Assembly: GCA_018402075.1 (NCBI GenBank)
Contig: JAGYJP010000015.1
Location: 1-26,239, forward strand
Reading direction: 5' to 3'
DNA from: Candidatus Nanopelagicales bacterium
GTDB taxonomy: Bacteria > Actinomycetota > Actinomycetes > S36-B12
Length of the DNA stretch: 26,239 nucleotides
A model generated the notes under the pieces. It was given only the letters and a program-made list of their open reading frames with translations, searched no databases and was not told the DNA's origin. Shown piece by piece: positions 7,574-15,366 of this stretch (position 1 is its first letter; each line of letters begins with the position of its first letter). The position numbers and the translations under genes are program-made.

Positions 7574-8332
7574 ATGGCCATCGAGGGTTCACTCGCCGCC
7601 GAGGAGCGGCAAGAACAACTCCTTTCCACCCTGCGTCAAGACAGTCGAGTGGAGATCGAAGAGGCAGCGGAACGATTCGGTGTGCACCCCATGACCATTC
7701 GCCGGGCACTCAAGACCCTGGAGAAATCAGGTAGCGCACGACTTGTTCGCGGGGGAGCCGTTTATGTCGGAACCGAGGAATTCACCGTCCGTCAGTCACG
7801 GGCGCTCACGGCAAAGCGGCGGATCGCGGAAAAGTTGAAGCCACTTATTACCGGACACGATTCGGTGGGGTTGGATGCCTCGAGCACCGTTTACTGCTTG
7901 GCACAGAACATGCCGGAAATCTCACCGCCACTTGTAGTGACGTATGGCATACAAACATTTCAAGCGCTGCAAAACACCGCGCACGTGCACGCAATCTTGT
8001 CCGGAGGTGAACTCGATGCCCGAACGGGAAGCCTGGTTGGCCCGGTGGCACAGAGGGCGATTGAAGGCTTCACCCTTTCATGCTGCGTGCTGTCCACCAT
8101 TGCAGTGGATCCTGAATCAGGAACCATGGAACCAACGGTCGAAGAAGCCGGCATGAAGTTCGCACTTGCACAGGCATCCAGTCGAGTGATCCTCGCAATA
8201 GATTCCACGAAACTGGCACAACGCTCGGCGGTTCGCTCAATTGCGCTATCCGAGATTGACATGATCGTGACCGAGCTTGATACCAGTGATACCCGACTTG
8301 ACCCGTACCGAGAACTTGTTGAATTGCGGTGA
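7574..8332 (+). CDS. DeoR-family transcriptional regulator of the rhamnose block
   Basis: A 252-residue DeoR-family protein. The N-terminal helix-turn-helix is seen in RQEQLLSTLRQDSRVEIEEAAERFGVHPMTIRRAL, followed by the wing LVRGGAVYVG. The C-terminal sensor domain is the DeoRC/sugar-phosphate-isomerase-like fold, with a GLDASSTV loop (usually GLDxGST), VVTYGIQ and a ...ILAIDSTKL segment. Such proteins repress sugar operons and respond to a phosphorylated intermediate; here rhamnulose-1-phosphate or DHAP is a reasonable guess. Start choice: the open frame begins at 7505, but ATG 7574 has a strong GAGGAG site and matches the family N-terminus. It is divergent from the aldolase fusion and transcribed with the downstream rhamnulokinase group. 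Confidence 0.88.
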   Translation: MAIEGSLAAEERQEQLLSTLRQDSRVEIEEAAERFGVHPMTIRRALKTLEKSGSARLVRGGAVYVGTEEFTVRQSRALTAKRRIAEKLKPLITGHDSVGLDASSTVYCLAQNMPEISPPLVVTYGIQTFQALQNTAHVHAILSGGELDARTGSLVGPVAQRAIEGFTLSCCVLSTIAVDPESGTMEPTVEEAGMKFALAQASSRVILAIDSTKLAQRSAVRSIALSEIDMIVTELDTSDTRLDPYRELVELR

Positions 8333-8347
8333 TGGCGTGTTGAGGTT

Positions 8348-8367
8348 CAAACATTCTTATAAGTTTG
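8348..8367. promoter_or_regulatory. Weak inverted repeat CAAAC-N10-GTTTG upstream of the SDR/rhaB operon
   Basis: The 81-nt gap between the regulator and the next gene contains CAAAC (8348-8352) and GTTTG (8363-8367) around an AT-rich core. It may mark a second promoter or operator for the SDR-rhaB genes. The arms are short and chance is possible. Confidence 0.25.
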
Positions 8368-8413
8368 TCAGCGGTAAGTACATCAAAAGTCCACCAAATG
8401 AGATGAGACCCTA

Positions 8414-9178
8414 ATGACCACACTCCAAGGATCAACGGCAATTGTGACGGGAGGGGGTCGCGGGCTCGGTCTTGCCATGGCCCGCGCACTCGCACAATGC
8501 GGCGCTTCGATTGGCCTGCTAGATATTTTGCCCGACGTTTCTGAAACAGCGGCGCAACTGGGGCAGGAGACGGGAGTGGCAACGGCCGGTGTCGTCGCAG
8601 ACGTTCGCGATTCCGTGGCCGTGGAATCCGCGGTTGGTGCACTTCAACAACAATTGGGCACCGCAGACATCTTGGTGACTTCGGCGGGAATCACAATTTG
8701 GGGTGAAAGTGCTGAGGTAACCCCCGAGGATTGGCAGCGGGTTCTTGACATCAACCTCAATGGAACTTTCTTTGCCGCCCAATCCTTTTCGCGCAGACTG
8801 CTCCAGGAGAAAAAACCAGGGTCAATCATTTTCGTGTCTTCAATGTCTGGCCGAATTGTCAACGTCCCACAGTTTCAAGCTTCTTATAATTCCTCGAAAG
8901 CGGCAGTGAGCATGCTGGCAAAGTCACTTGCGGTGGAATGGGCACCGGTCGGAATTCGAGTGAATGCACTGGAACCGGGCTACACGTTGTCAGACATGAC
9001 GGCACAGTTCATGGACGCTAATCCTGATCTGGCAGCGCAATGGACCTCCATGATTCCCATGCGGCGCATGGGTGAGCCATCAGATCTTGTGGGTGCGGTT
9101 ATCTACCTTGCTTCACCAGAGTCTTCCTACCTCACCGGTCAGTCGATTGTTATTGATGGTGGCTACACAGCCGTATGA
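8414..9178 (+). CDS. Short-chain dehydrogenase, polyol/sugar type
   Basis: A 254-residue classical SDR: cofactor loop TGGGRGLG, TSAG in place of NNAG, catalytic VSSMSG serine, Y158-x-x-x-K162 (YNSSK), and the C-terminal LTGQSIVIDGGYT. The MRRMGEPSDLVGAVIYLAS block resembles mannitol/arabinitol-type NAD(P)-dependent dehydrogenases, so a sugar or polyol substrate is likely. In this operon it might oxidise a deoxy-polyol or reduce lactaldehyde to propanediol; neither can be decided from sequence. Its stop overlaps the rhaB start by 4 nt (ATGA), which suggests translational coupling. Confidence 0.8.
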   Translation: MTTLQGSTAIVTGGGRGLGLAMARALAQCGASIGLLDILPDVSETAAQLGQETGVATAGVVADVRDSVAVESAVGALQQQLGTADILVTSAGITIWGESAEVTPEDWQRVLDINLNGTFFAAQSFSRRLLQEKKPGSIIFVSSMSGRIVNVPQFQASYNSSKAAVSMLAKSLAVEWAPVGIRVNALEPGYTLSDMTAQFMDANPDLAAQWTSMIPMRRMGEPSDLVGAVIYLASPESSYLTGQSIVIDGGYTAV

Positions 9179-10653
9179 CCAGCAACAGTTTCGCGGCGGT
9201 GGACCTCGGTGCAGCAAGTGGGCGCGTGGTCATCGGCACATTTGGGCCGGACGGGTTCGCCCTGGACGAAGTACACCGGTTTGTAAACACCCCAATCAAT
9301 ATTGATGGAGTGCTGTGCTGGAACGTGGACAGCCTCTTTGAAGAAACCCTGCGGGGACTATCTCTGGCGCTGAACCGAGCACATGAACGTGGATCCACAT
9401 TGAGTGGAATCGCCGTTGATTCATGGGGCGTGGATTACGGGCTGGTGGACAACAAAAGCGCACTTCTCGCACCGGTTCGACACTATCGAGGCGCAGATGA
9501 ATCCATGCCCGCCAGAGCCGCTGACACTGTCTCTGCTGCCGAGGCGTATGGAATCACCGGGATTTCAGCACTAGCAATCAACACCTGTTTTCAACTTATG
9601 CGGGATACGCAACTTGGTCTCCTCGGCGAGGGAGTCACCGCACTTCTGACCCCTGATTTGTGGACCGCGTGGCTCACGGGGGTTCATGGCGCCGAACGAA
9701 CAATTGCGTCAACGACCGGCCTCCTTAATTGGGAAACCCACGATTGGGCCTGGGACCTCATGGGGCGCTGGGGCATTCCTTCGACCGTGGTTCCGAATAT
9801 CGTTGAGACGGGATCCCTGGCCGGATACACCCTCGACCATGTGACACAGGAAATCGGCGCAACAGAACCCATTGCCGTTTATCGGGCGCCGGCACACGAC
9901 ACGGCTAGTGCATTTGCTGCCGTCACCGATGTGACATCCAACGCAGCAATTATTTCCTGCGGCACCTGGGCGCTGGTTGGCTGCGTCAATGACGCACCCG
10001 TACTCACAGCGGAAGCTGAAAGCATGGGCTTCACCAATGAGACTGCGGCAGACGGATCCACTCTGCTGATGCGCAATCTCAGTGGCACCTGGCTGTTGGA
10101 GGAGTGCTTGCGTGCTTGGACACAGGAAAGTGGTGAGCTCAATTCACACCATGCAGATTTACGCAGGGAACTGTGCGAGGCATCCGAAGCGGAGGCGCAG
10201 CAGATCGCGGGAACAATCAACTGTGGTGACCCGGAGCTCATTGGGGTCGGAGATATGCCTTCGCGAATACTTGCGCTCTACCATCGAACGTACGGCCAAT
10301 CTGGCTCAATCCAATCGGACTCAAACCAATCCGACTCTAACCAATCCGAATTAACCCGCCCGCAAATTGTCAGACTCATCCTTGAGAGCCTCGCCGATTC
10401 TTTTGCCGAAACGGTCTCGCAAACGCAGGAGATCACGGGTCGGGAGTTCAATCAGGTCATCATGATTGGTGGTGGGTCTCGCATTGAACAACTCGTAAGT
10501 CTCGCGGAGCGGGCAATTGGTATGCCCATCACGGTGAGTCATCAAGAAGCAACCAGCATTGGCAATATCTGCACGCAGGCGGTCAGTTCAGGCCTATTCG
10601 CCAGCATGAAACAAGCGCGTGAAGCCACCCATATTCTCCGGAATAGGAAATAG
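9175..10653 (+). CDS. rhaB: Rhamnulokinase
   Basis: A 492-residue FGGY-family kinase that phosphorylates L-rhamnulose at O-1 using ATP. RhaB-type features include AVDLGAASGRVVIG at the N-terminus, a VDSWGVDYGLVD segment with the presumed catalytic Asp, VRHYRGADESMP, APAHDTASAF, CGTWALVG and a C-terminal MIGGGSRIEQL adenosine-site motif. It acts just before the aldolase encoded at 5418-7484. Near residues 375-394 the protein contains a pentapeptide tandem repeat (QSGSI, QSDSN, QSDSN, QSELT) not expected in the family; it probably forms a surface loop. It overlaps the upstream SDR by 4 nt and is followed after 8 nt by a class II aldolase. Rhamnulose is the most likely substrate, but other 6-deoxyketoses are possible. 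Confidence 0.88.
   Translation: MTSNSFAAVDLGAASGRVVIGTFGPDGFALDEVHRFVNTPINIDGVLCWNVDSLFEETLRGLSLALNRAHERGSTLSGIAVDSWGVDYGLVDNKSALLAPVRHYRGADESMPARAADTVSAAEAYGITGISALAINTCFQLMRDTQLGLLGEGVTALLTPDLWTAWLTGVHGAERTIASTTGLLNWETHDWAWDLMGRWGIPSTVVPNIVETGSLAGYTLDHVTQEIGATEPIAVYRAPAHDTASAFAAVTDVTSNAAIISCGTWALVGCVNDAPVLTAEAESMGFTNETAADGSTLLMRNLSGTWLLEECLRAWTQESGELNSHHADLRRELCEASEAEAQQIAGTINCGDPELIGVGDMPSRILALYHRTYGQSGSIQSDSNQSDSNQSELTRPQIVRLILESLADSFAETVSQTQEITGREFNQVIMIGGGSRIEQLVSLAERAIGMPITVSHQEATSIGNICTQAVSSGLFASMKQAREATHILRNRK
10296..10355 (+). repeat. 15-bp tandem repeat (4 units) inside rhaB
   Basis: Four 15-nt units start at 10296, 10311, 10326 and 10341, each beginning CCAATC. Units 2 and 3 differ at few positions; units 1 and 4 are more diverged. 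The 15-nt period keeps the frame and encodes Ser/Asn/Asp-rich pentapeptides. Confidence 0.85.
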
Positions 10654-10661
10654 GTACTCAC

Positions 10662-11411
10662 ATGACTCAACGCGATGATCTTTTGACCCTGTGTCGCACA
10701 TTGGGGGAACCAAGCCGGGATCTGGTTCTCAGCGCTGAGGGAAATGTCTCCATGCGGGTGGGCGAGCAGTCCATGACGATCAAAGCGAGTGGTTCCACAT
10801 TGGAAACTCTGCGTGATGAAGAACTGGTGGATGTCAATATTCCAATAATTCTGACATTGCTTGAAGGTATGCCAACAGATGAAAAGACGAAGTCCACGTA
10901 TCGCGAGGCACTTATTTCGCACACCGACAAAATGCCGTCGGTGGAGGCGATCCTGCATGCGGTTCTTTATGACATCACTCCGGCTCAGGTCATTGCGCAC
11001 ACCCACCCAGTGGTAGTCAACATGCTCACATGTTCTGTCAGCCCTCAGCTCTTGGTGCAGGGTGCGCTCTTCCCCGACGCCATAGTCATGTTGGGACGTC
11101 GGCAATTACTCATTCCTTACACGGATCCAGGTGTGCCACTGGCAAAAGCGGTGAGAGATGGGGTGCACGCCTTTATCCAAGAGGAGGGATTCGCTCCCAA
11201 AGTTATTTACCTGGCAAATCACGGGCTATTCGTGTTGGCTGAATCACCCGGCAGTGCCCTGCAGATTACCGAGATGGTGGTGAAGAATGCCCGAATCCTG
11301 CACGGAACCCTCGCGGCAGGTGGTCCCGCCTTCCTTCCCAGTGAGCAGGTCGATCGAATTGACCGACGCCCCGACGAGGCCTACCGTCGAAATATTTTAA
11401 AAATTGATTAG
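10662..11411 (+). CDS. Class II aldolase/adducin-family protein
   Basis: A 249-residue class II aldolase/adducin-fold protein. Visible are SAEGNVSMRV and IKASGSTLETL (phosphate-binding loops), EAILHAVLYD, the metal-binding HTHP, and LANHGLFVL with the third metal-ligand His. The family includes fuculose-1-P, ribulose-5-P and rhamnulose-1-P enzymes and phosphotetronate decarboxylases. Because the rhamnulose-1-P aldolase is already supplied by the fusion protein, this one probably handles a different ketose phosphate or a phosphorylated acid from a side branch. It follows rhaB after 8 nt. The exact substrate is unknown. Confidence 0.8.
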   Translation: MTQRDDLLTLCRTLGEPSRDLVLSAEGNVSMRVGEQSMTIKASGSTLETLRDEELVDVNIPIILTLLEGMPTDEKTKSTYREALISHTDKMPSVEAILHAVLYDITPAQVIAHTHPVVVNMLTCSVSPQLLVQGALFPDAIVMLGRRQLLIPYTDPGVPLAKAVRDGVHAFIQEEGFAPKVIYLANHGLFVLAESPGSALQITEMVVKNARILHGTLAAGGPAFLPSEQVDRIDRRPDEAYRRNILKID

Positions 11412-11418
11412 CGACAAA

Positions 11419-11450
11419 CTGGATATTCATCAGAGTGGATATTCATCAAA
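11419..11450 (+). repeat. 16-bp tandem duplication between aldolase and SDR genes
   Basis: Two adjacent 16-nt units (11419-11434 and 11435-11450) share the core TGGATATTCATCA. They fill most of the 56-nt intergenic gap just before the AAGGAG site of the next gene. Confidence 0.75.
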
Positions 11451-11467
11451 CTGGAAAAGGAGCAATC

Positions 11468-12193
11468 ATGAATGAGGACACCCGGGTGGCAATCGTGACC
11501 GGCGCAAGTTCCGGGATTGGACTTGCCTGCGCGATTGCTCTGGATCGGGCTGGCATTCGGCTCGTGCTCGTTGGACGTCAAATATCGAGGCTGGAAAATG
11601 TTGCCGCCCAATTTAGCCAGGCACCCGAACTCATTGCGGGCGATGTCGCCGAACCCGAGACTTCGCAAGCGGCGGTTGACCGTGCTCTCCAGAAATTTGG
11701 TCGTATTGACATCCTGTTAGCAAATGCGGGTCTGTACTTGAGGGAAAAGGGTTGGGAAGTGGATGCCCACAAGGTTGATGCACTGGGGCGCACCAATGTT
11801 CTCGGAGTGATGCACTCTGTGCATGCGGTGATTCCTCACCTGATTAGCCAAGGTATCGGGGACATTATTGTCACAAGTTCCGTTTCCGGACATCAAGTTA
11901 TTGCGTGGGAACCAATTTACTCCGCAACGAAACATGCGGTGCAGGCATTTGTGCACGGAACCCGGCAGCAACTTGTTGGTACGGGCGTGCGCCTCGGGGC
12001 GATCGCTCCTGGAGTTGTCCTGAATGAACTGTGGGGAGTTTCCGAAGACGATGTGAGTATCGAGCAGGAAGTTGCCGCCGGCAAGGGAATGCGTTCACAG
12101 GATGTCGCCGATGCCTTCATGTTCATGCTCCAGACTCCTCGTCATATCACGATTCGCGACCTCGTGATGTTGCCCACGAACCAAGTTATTTAA
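11468..12193 (+). CDS. Ribitol-2-dehydrogenase-like short-chain dehydrogenase
   Basis: A 241-residue SDR with TGASSGIG, LLANAGLY, TSSVSG and Y151-x-x-x-K155 (YSATK). The region AVQAFVHGTRQQL..GVRLGAIAPGVV and the late TIRDLVMLP closely resemble ribitol 2-dehydrogenases, which oxidise ribitol to D-ribulose with NAD. A pentitol, tetritol or deoxy-polyol is therefore a reasonable substrate. Start choice: the frame opens at 11435, but that start lies in the tandem repeat; ATG 11468 has AAGGAG six nt upstream and matches the family start. The gene is part of the rhaB operon direction and is followed by a 14-bp duplication of its own 3' end. Confidence 0.8.
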   Translation: MNEDTRVAIVTGASSGIGLACAIALDRAGIRLVLVGRQISRLENVAAQFSQAPELIAGDVAEPETSQAAVDRALQKFGRIDILLANAGLYLREKGWEVDAHKVDALGRTNVLGVMHSVHAVIPHLISQGIGDIIVTSSVSGHQVIAWEPIYSATKHAVQAFVHGTRQQLVGTGVRLGAIAPGVVLNELWGVSEDDVSIEQEVAAGKGMRSQDVADAFMFMLQTPRHITIRDLVMLPTNQVI

Positions 12194-12208
12194 ACCAAGT
12201 TATTTAAA
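12181..12208 (+). repeat. Exact 14-bp tandem duplication at the SDR stop codon
   Basis: CCAAGTTATTTAAA occurs twice back to back (12181-12194, 12195-12208). The first copy contains the last codons and the TAA stop; the second is untranslated. It is an exact duplication, so probably recent. Confidence 0.85.
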
Positions 12209-12243
12209 GTGTGCGCCAGTTGCGGGGCAGATAGGCTGGTGCG

Positions 12244-13260
12244 GTGCCGAAAACAAAAACAACGTCCACAAAATCACTTGATCAAAAACTTACCAAGATT
12301 CAGGCAGGTGCCTACAAACCCACTGATTTCATAATCGCCGACGCCAAAGACGCCGACATGTCGGTGGGCGTCATGGCGCCGGCACCATTTCCTGGTAAGG
12401 AAATTGGTGCATCGGGGCCGGGTGTTTATCGATCAAGACAGGATTACATCGGTGACATGCGCACCTTGATTAATCAAGGTGACATTGACATCATGCTGAC
12501 CTCGGCATCCAATGGCGAAGTGCTCTCCAAAAAGCCGCAACAACTGAAGAATGTCACGTTGGCGGTCCGAGCAAATGACTCAACGGATATTTGGTTCCCA
12601 CGAGGATCCGGCTACGCAGGATCCAGGTCGCAACCATTCCAAACCGTCAACTTGGCGAAAGTGAAAAAGTTCTGCGATCTCGTTCTGTATTCCCTGACCT
12701 TGAACAACGATCTGGAAGCAGACCGGAAAACTCTCTCTGACTACCGGCAATTTCGAATTGAAGCGGCGGAGTTGGGCATTCGATATTTTCTCGAAGTGTT
12801 CAATCCCAATAGCCCGCAAAATCTGAAGCCAGAAGACTTTGGAAGTTTCGTGAACGACAGCATTGTCCGAACACTGGCGGGTATCACGGTCGCGGAACGG
12901 CCGATCTTTCTCAAGATGGCCTTCAACGGAGGTCAACACCTGCAGGAGTTAACCGAAGCTGACTCGACACTTGTTGTGGGGCTTCTGGGTGGGTCTTCGG
13001 GCACAACCCGTGACACATTCGAACTCCTGGCACGCGGCGAGAAATCTGGTGCACGAGTGGCTCTTTTTGGCCGAAAGATCCAGCGGGCTGAGTCTCAAAC
13101 GGGCATCGTGAGTCTGATGCGCCCGGTTATTGAGGGAGAGCTGACGCCGACCGAGGCTGTGAAGAAATACCACGAACTCCTCGCTGCGAGCAAAATTAAG
13201 CCGCAACGGACCTTGAAGGCTGATCTTGAACTTTCTGACCCAGTTCTTTTGGGTGAATAG
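12244..13260 (+). CDS. Unrecognised protein, possible (beta/alpha)8-barrel aldolase-like enzyme
   Basis: A 338-residue soluble protein that I cannot assign. Strand-like segments at intervals (IDIMLTS, VTLAVRA, CDLVLYSLTL, IRYFLEVFNPN, RPIFLKMAFNG, STLVVGLLGGSSG, RVALFGRKI) suggest a TIM barrel. The VGLLGGSSGTTRDTFELL and ALFGRKI pieces sit where class I aldolase barrels bind phosphate, and the Lys in IFLKMAF is a candidate Schiff-base residue; both are inference. The first ~20 residues are Lys/Thr-rich and probably disordered. Translation starts at GTG with a weak ribosome site. The stop TAG overlaps the GTG of the PfkB kinase by 1 nt, so the two products are probably made together and may act in series. 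Confidence 0.55.
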   Translation: MPKTKTTSTKSLDQKLTKIQAGAYKPTDFIIADAKDADMSVGVMAPAPFPGKEIGASGPGVYRSRQDYIGDMRTLINQGDIDIMLTSASNGEVLSKKPQQLKNVTLAVRANDSTDIWFPRGSGYAGSRSQPFQTVNLAKVKKFCDLVLYSLTLNNDLEADRKTLSDYRQFRIEAAELGIRYFLEVFNPNSPQNLKPEDFGSFVNDSIVRTLAGITVAERPIFLKMAFNGGQHLQELTEADSTLVVGLLGGSSGTTRDTFELLARGEKSGARVALFGRKIQRAESQTGIVSLMRPVIEGELTPTEAVKKYHELLAASKIKPQRTLKADLELSDPVLLGE

Positions 13261-14273
13261 TGCGCACGGGAGTTTTAAGTGTCGGTACCACGACCGTTGA
13301 TTACACCAAAAAGATTGACCATCTACCCGAGTTAGAGTCATTGGTACTCATCGATGAAATAACTCGAAGCACAGGTGGCGCAGGGTTAAATGTCGCATTT
13401 AATTTGCGTCAACTAGATCCTGAGTTGCCGGTGGAAATCATCGGTTGCCTCGGTCAGGATTCCGATGGCCAATTCATCCTTGATCAAGCTGCCCAATACG
13501 GAATCGATAATTCCCAAATGCAATTTTCACCCTCAAAGTCTTCAGGTTACGCAGATGCACTCACCCTCAACTCAAATGGCAAGCGCACATTTCTCTATCA
13601 TGCGGGTGCCAATGAAGATCTTGATGTTGCTTCCATTGACCTCTCCCGGTCACGTGCGCGGATCCTTCACCTGGGAGCACTCGGACTTCACACACTGGCG
13701 GACTCCCCAACAGCCGGTGAGCCCAGCCAATGGGTCGAACTACTCGCGAGGGCCCGGTCGCTGGGCTTTGAGTCAAACATGGAAATGGTGCATCTCGATC
13801 CATTGCGGACGTGCGAATTAGTCACTCCCTGCCTACCGCACCTGACTTCATTGATCATCAATGAGAGTGAGGCCGGTGCCCTGTTGGGTCTCGCGGCAAA
13901 AATTGAAGGTGTTGATGCACCCCTTGATTGGGAATTCCTTGAATCCATGGCGCTAGCACTCATGTCGCTGGGAATCGCTAAATGCGCGGTCATTCATACT
14001 CCAGCAGGTGTGGTGGCCGCCGATTCAACCGGTTCCACCTGGCGACAGGGGTCGGTGAAAGTCCCTGACTCCGACATCAAAGGAACAACGGGCGCCGGAG
14101 ATGCTTTTGCGGCCGGAGTTCTCTACGGACTGCACCAGAATTGGGAAATGAGCAGGTGCCTCCGACTCGGTGTGGCAACGGCCGCGCAGATTATTCAATC
14201 CCACTTGACGTCTATCGGGGTAAAACCGACCGAGCAAACCCTCGCTGAAGCGGATGCTCGCGGATACCGATAA
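13260..14273 (+). CDS. PfkB-family carbohydrate kinase
   Basis: A 337-residue ribokinase/PfkB-fold kinase. The N-terminal STGGAGLNVAFNLRQL matches signature 1, and KGTTGAGDAFAAGVL matches signature 2, with Asp281 as catalytic base. IIGCLGQDSDG and LIINESEAGALLG are further typical elements. It should phosphorylate a sugar or sugar phosphate with ATP; the substrate is unknown. It is directly coupled (1-nt overlap) to the barrel-like protein upstream and ends 19 nt from the convergent isomerase gene, so it closes the rhamnose-side gene group. It belongs to the ribokinase/KDG-kinase side of the family rather than the 1-phosphofructokinase type encoded at 17211. Confidence 0.85.
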   Translation: MRTGVLSVGTTTVDYTKKIDHLPELESLVLIDEITRSTGGAGLNVAFNLRQLDPELPVEIIGCLGQDSDGQFILDQAAQYGIDNSQMQFSPSKSSGYADALTLNSNGKRTFLYHAGANEDLDVASIDLSRSRARILHLGALGLHTLADSPTAGEPSQWVELLARARSLGFESNMEMVHLDPLRTCELVTPCLPHLTSLIINESEAGALLGLAAKIEGVDAPLDWEFLESMALALMSLGIAKCAVIHTPAGVVAADSTGSTWRQGSVKVPDSDIKGTTGAGDAFAAGVLYGLHQNWEMSRCLRLGVATAAQIIQSHLTSIGVKPTEQTLAEADARGYR

Positions 14274-14292
14274 ACATGAATACCGAAAATGA

Positions 14293-15324
14293 TTAAGCCG
14301 CGGGCGGCCGGCAGAGAATCCCGGCGCAACCGTTCAACTGAAAACTCCCCGCACAATGCGGAATAACAATCGCATCTCCCACGGACACCGTCAAGGGCTC
14401 GGAATTCTCAGCGGCCAACACTCCCTCACCTGATAGACACAGGAGGATTCCAAATCCTGCTTCGATCCTCTCCCCGTTCCCGGGTAGGTAATCGGCTCGG
14501 AAGAATTGATTGGCAATGCTGTGGAAAATAGTGTGCGCATTCTCGTTGTCCGTCTCGAAACGACTCACAAGTTCAGCCATTTCACCCTCGTTGAGTGGGT
14601 TGAGTCTCAATGCATCCAATGCACTGTCAAATCCCAGATTCAGGTGACCATCAAGATCACCATCGACAGCAAAACCATCCCACTCCAATAGGATCGATAG
14701 ATCCGTGGGCTCCTGTAACTCAAGCACAAAAATCCCCGAATCAATTGCGTGGGGGACACCGGCAGGAACAAAAATTGCGTCTCCGGCACTTACCTCAAGG
14801 AATACCAGGGAGTCCAGTAAACCTTCGGAGTCATGTGCGGTAACGAGAGCTGCCACCTCTGATTTCGTCATGGTTCGGTTGAACCCGAGTCCTACTCGTG
14901 CATGTTCGGGTGCATCAAGAACAATCCACGCTTCCGTTTTTCCGTGATTGATGTGCAGTTTCTCTCTGGCGAATTTCTGATCAGGGTGGTAATGCACGGG
15001 GAGCCGTTGGTCCGGATCCAATAACTTCACCAAGATTTCGATGGATGTTCCGAATGTGTCGTAATGTGATTGCCCCAACCAGAGAGTCGGATCTGACTCA
15101 ATGGCGTCCCGCAACAGGGTGCCATCAGCCAACGAGGACAGTCCCGTGGTGGACTCCCCAAAACGGGTGGTGGTCGAGGCGATCCACTCCTCGGGCCGCA
15201 TCGGGCCGCCCGGACCATTGCGCAACTTCCCAATTCGATACCCACCCTTATAGAAGTGATCAAATTGGTTGGAGGGTAACTTTATGGGTGCGGGTGGTGT
15301 TGAGGTTGCGGTGGGATTTTCCAT
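14293..15324 (-). CDS. manA: Class I mannose-6-phosphate isomerase-like cupin
   Basis: A 343-residue zinc cupin of the phosphomannose isomerase type. Metal-site elements are LPVHYHPDQKFAREKLH, the KTEAWIVL block, and VPAGVPHAIDSGIFVLELQEPTDLS. A second cupin-like domain near the C-terminus (GEGVLAAENSEPLTVSVGDAIVIP) completes the family layout. The canonical reaction interconverts mannose-6-phosphate and fructose-6-phosphate; in a sugar cluster it could isomerise a related aldose or aldose phosphate. It lies 42 nt downstream of the mutarotase-like gene on the same strand. No convincing Shine-Dalgarno precedes the ATG, so expression may depend on coupling with the upstream gene. The gene symbol follows the family; the substrate is not proven. 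Confidence 0.8.
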   Translation of the reverse strand: MENPTATSTPPAPIKLPSNQFDHFYKGGYRIGKLRNGPGGPMRPEEWIASTTTRFGESTTGLSSLADGTLLRDAIESDPTLWLGQSHYDTFGTSIEILVKLLDPDQRLPVHYHPDQKFAREKLHINHGKTEAWIVLDAPEHARVGLGFNRTMTKSEVAALVTAHDSEGLLDSLVFLEVSAGDAIFVPAGVPHAIDSGIFVLELQEPTDLSILLEWDGFAVDGDLDGHLNLGFDSALDALRLNPLNEGEMAELVSRFETDNENAHTIFHSIANQFFRADYLPGNGERIEAGFGILLCLSGEGVLAAENSEPLTVSVGDAIVIPHCAGSFQLNGCAGILCRPPAA

Positions 15325-15366
15325 GTCGACAGTTTAAGGATTTTTTCGGGTGGTGGAGTAAACACT

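Noticed and set aside
8348..8367. CAAAC-N10-GTTTG as a firm operator of the SDR-rhaB genes
   Set aside because: The arms are only 5 nt and it shares no sequence with the 7510-7527 palindrome; kept only as a weak candidate feature.
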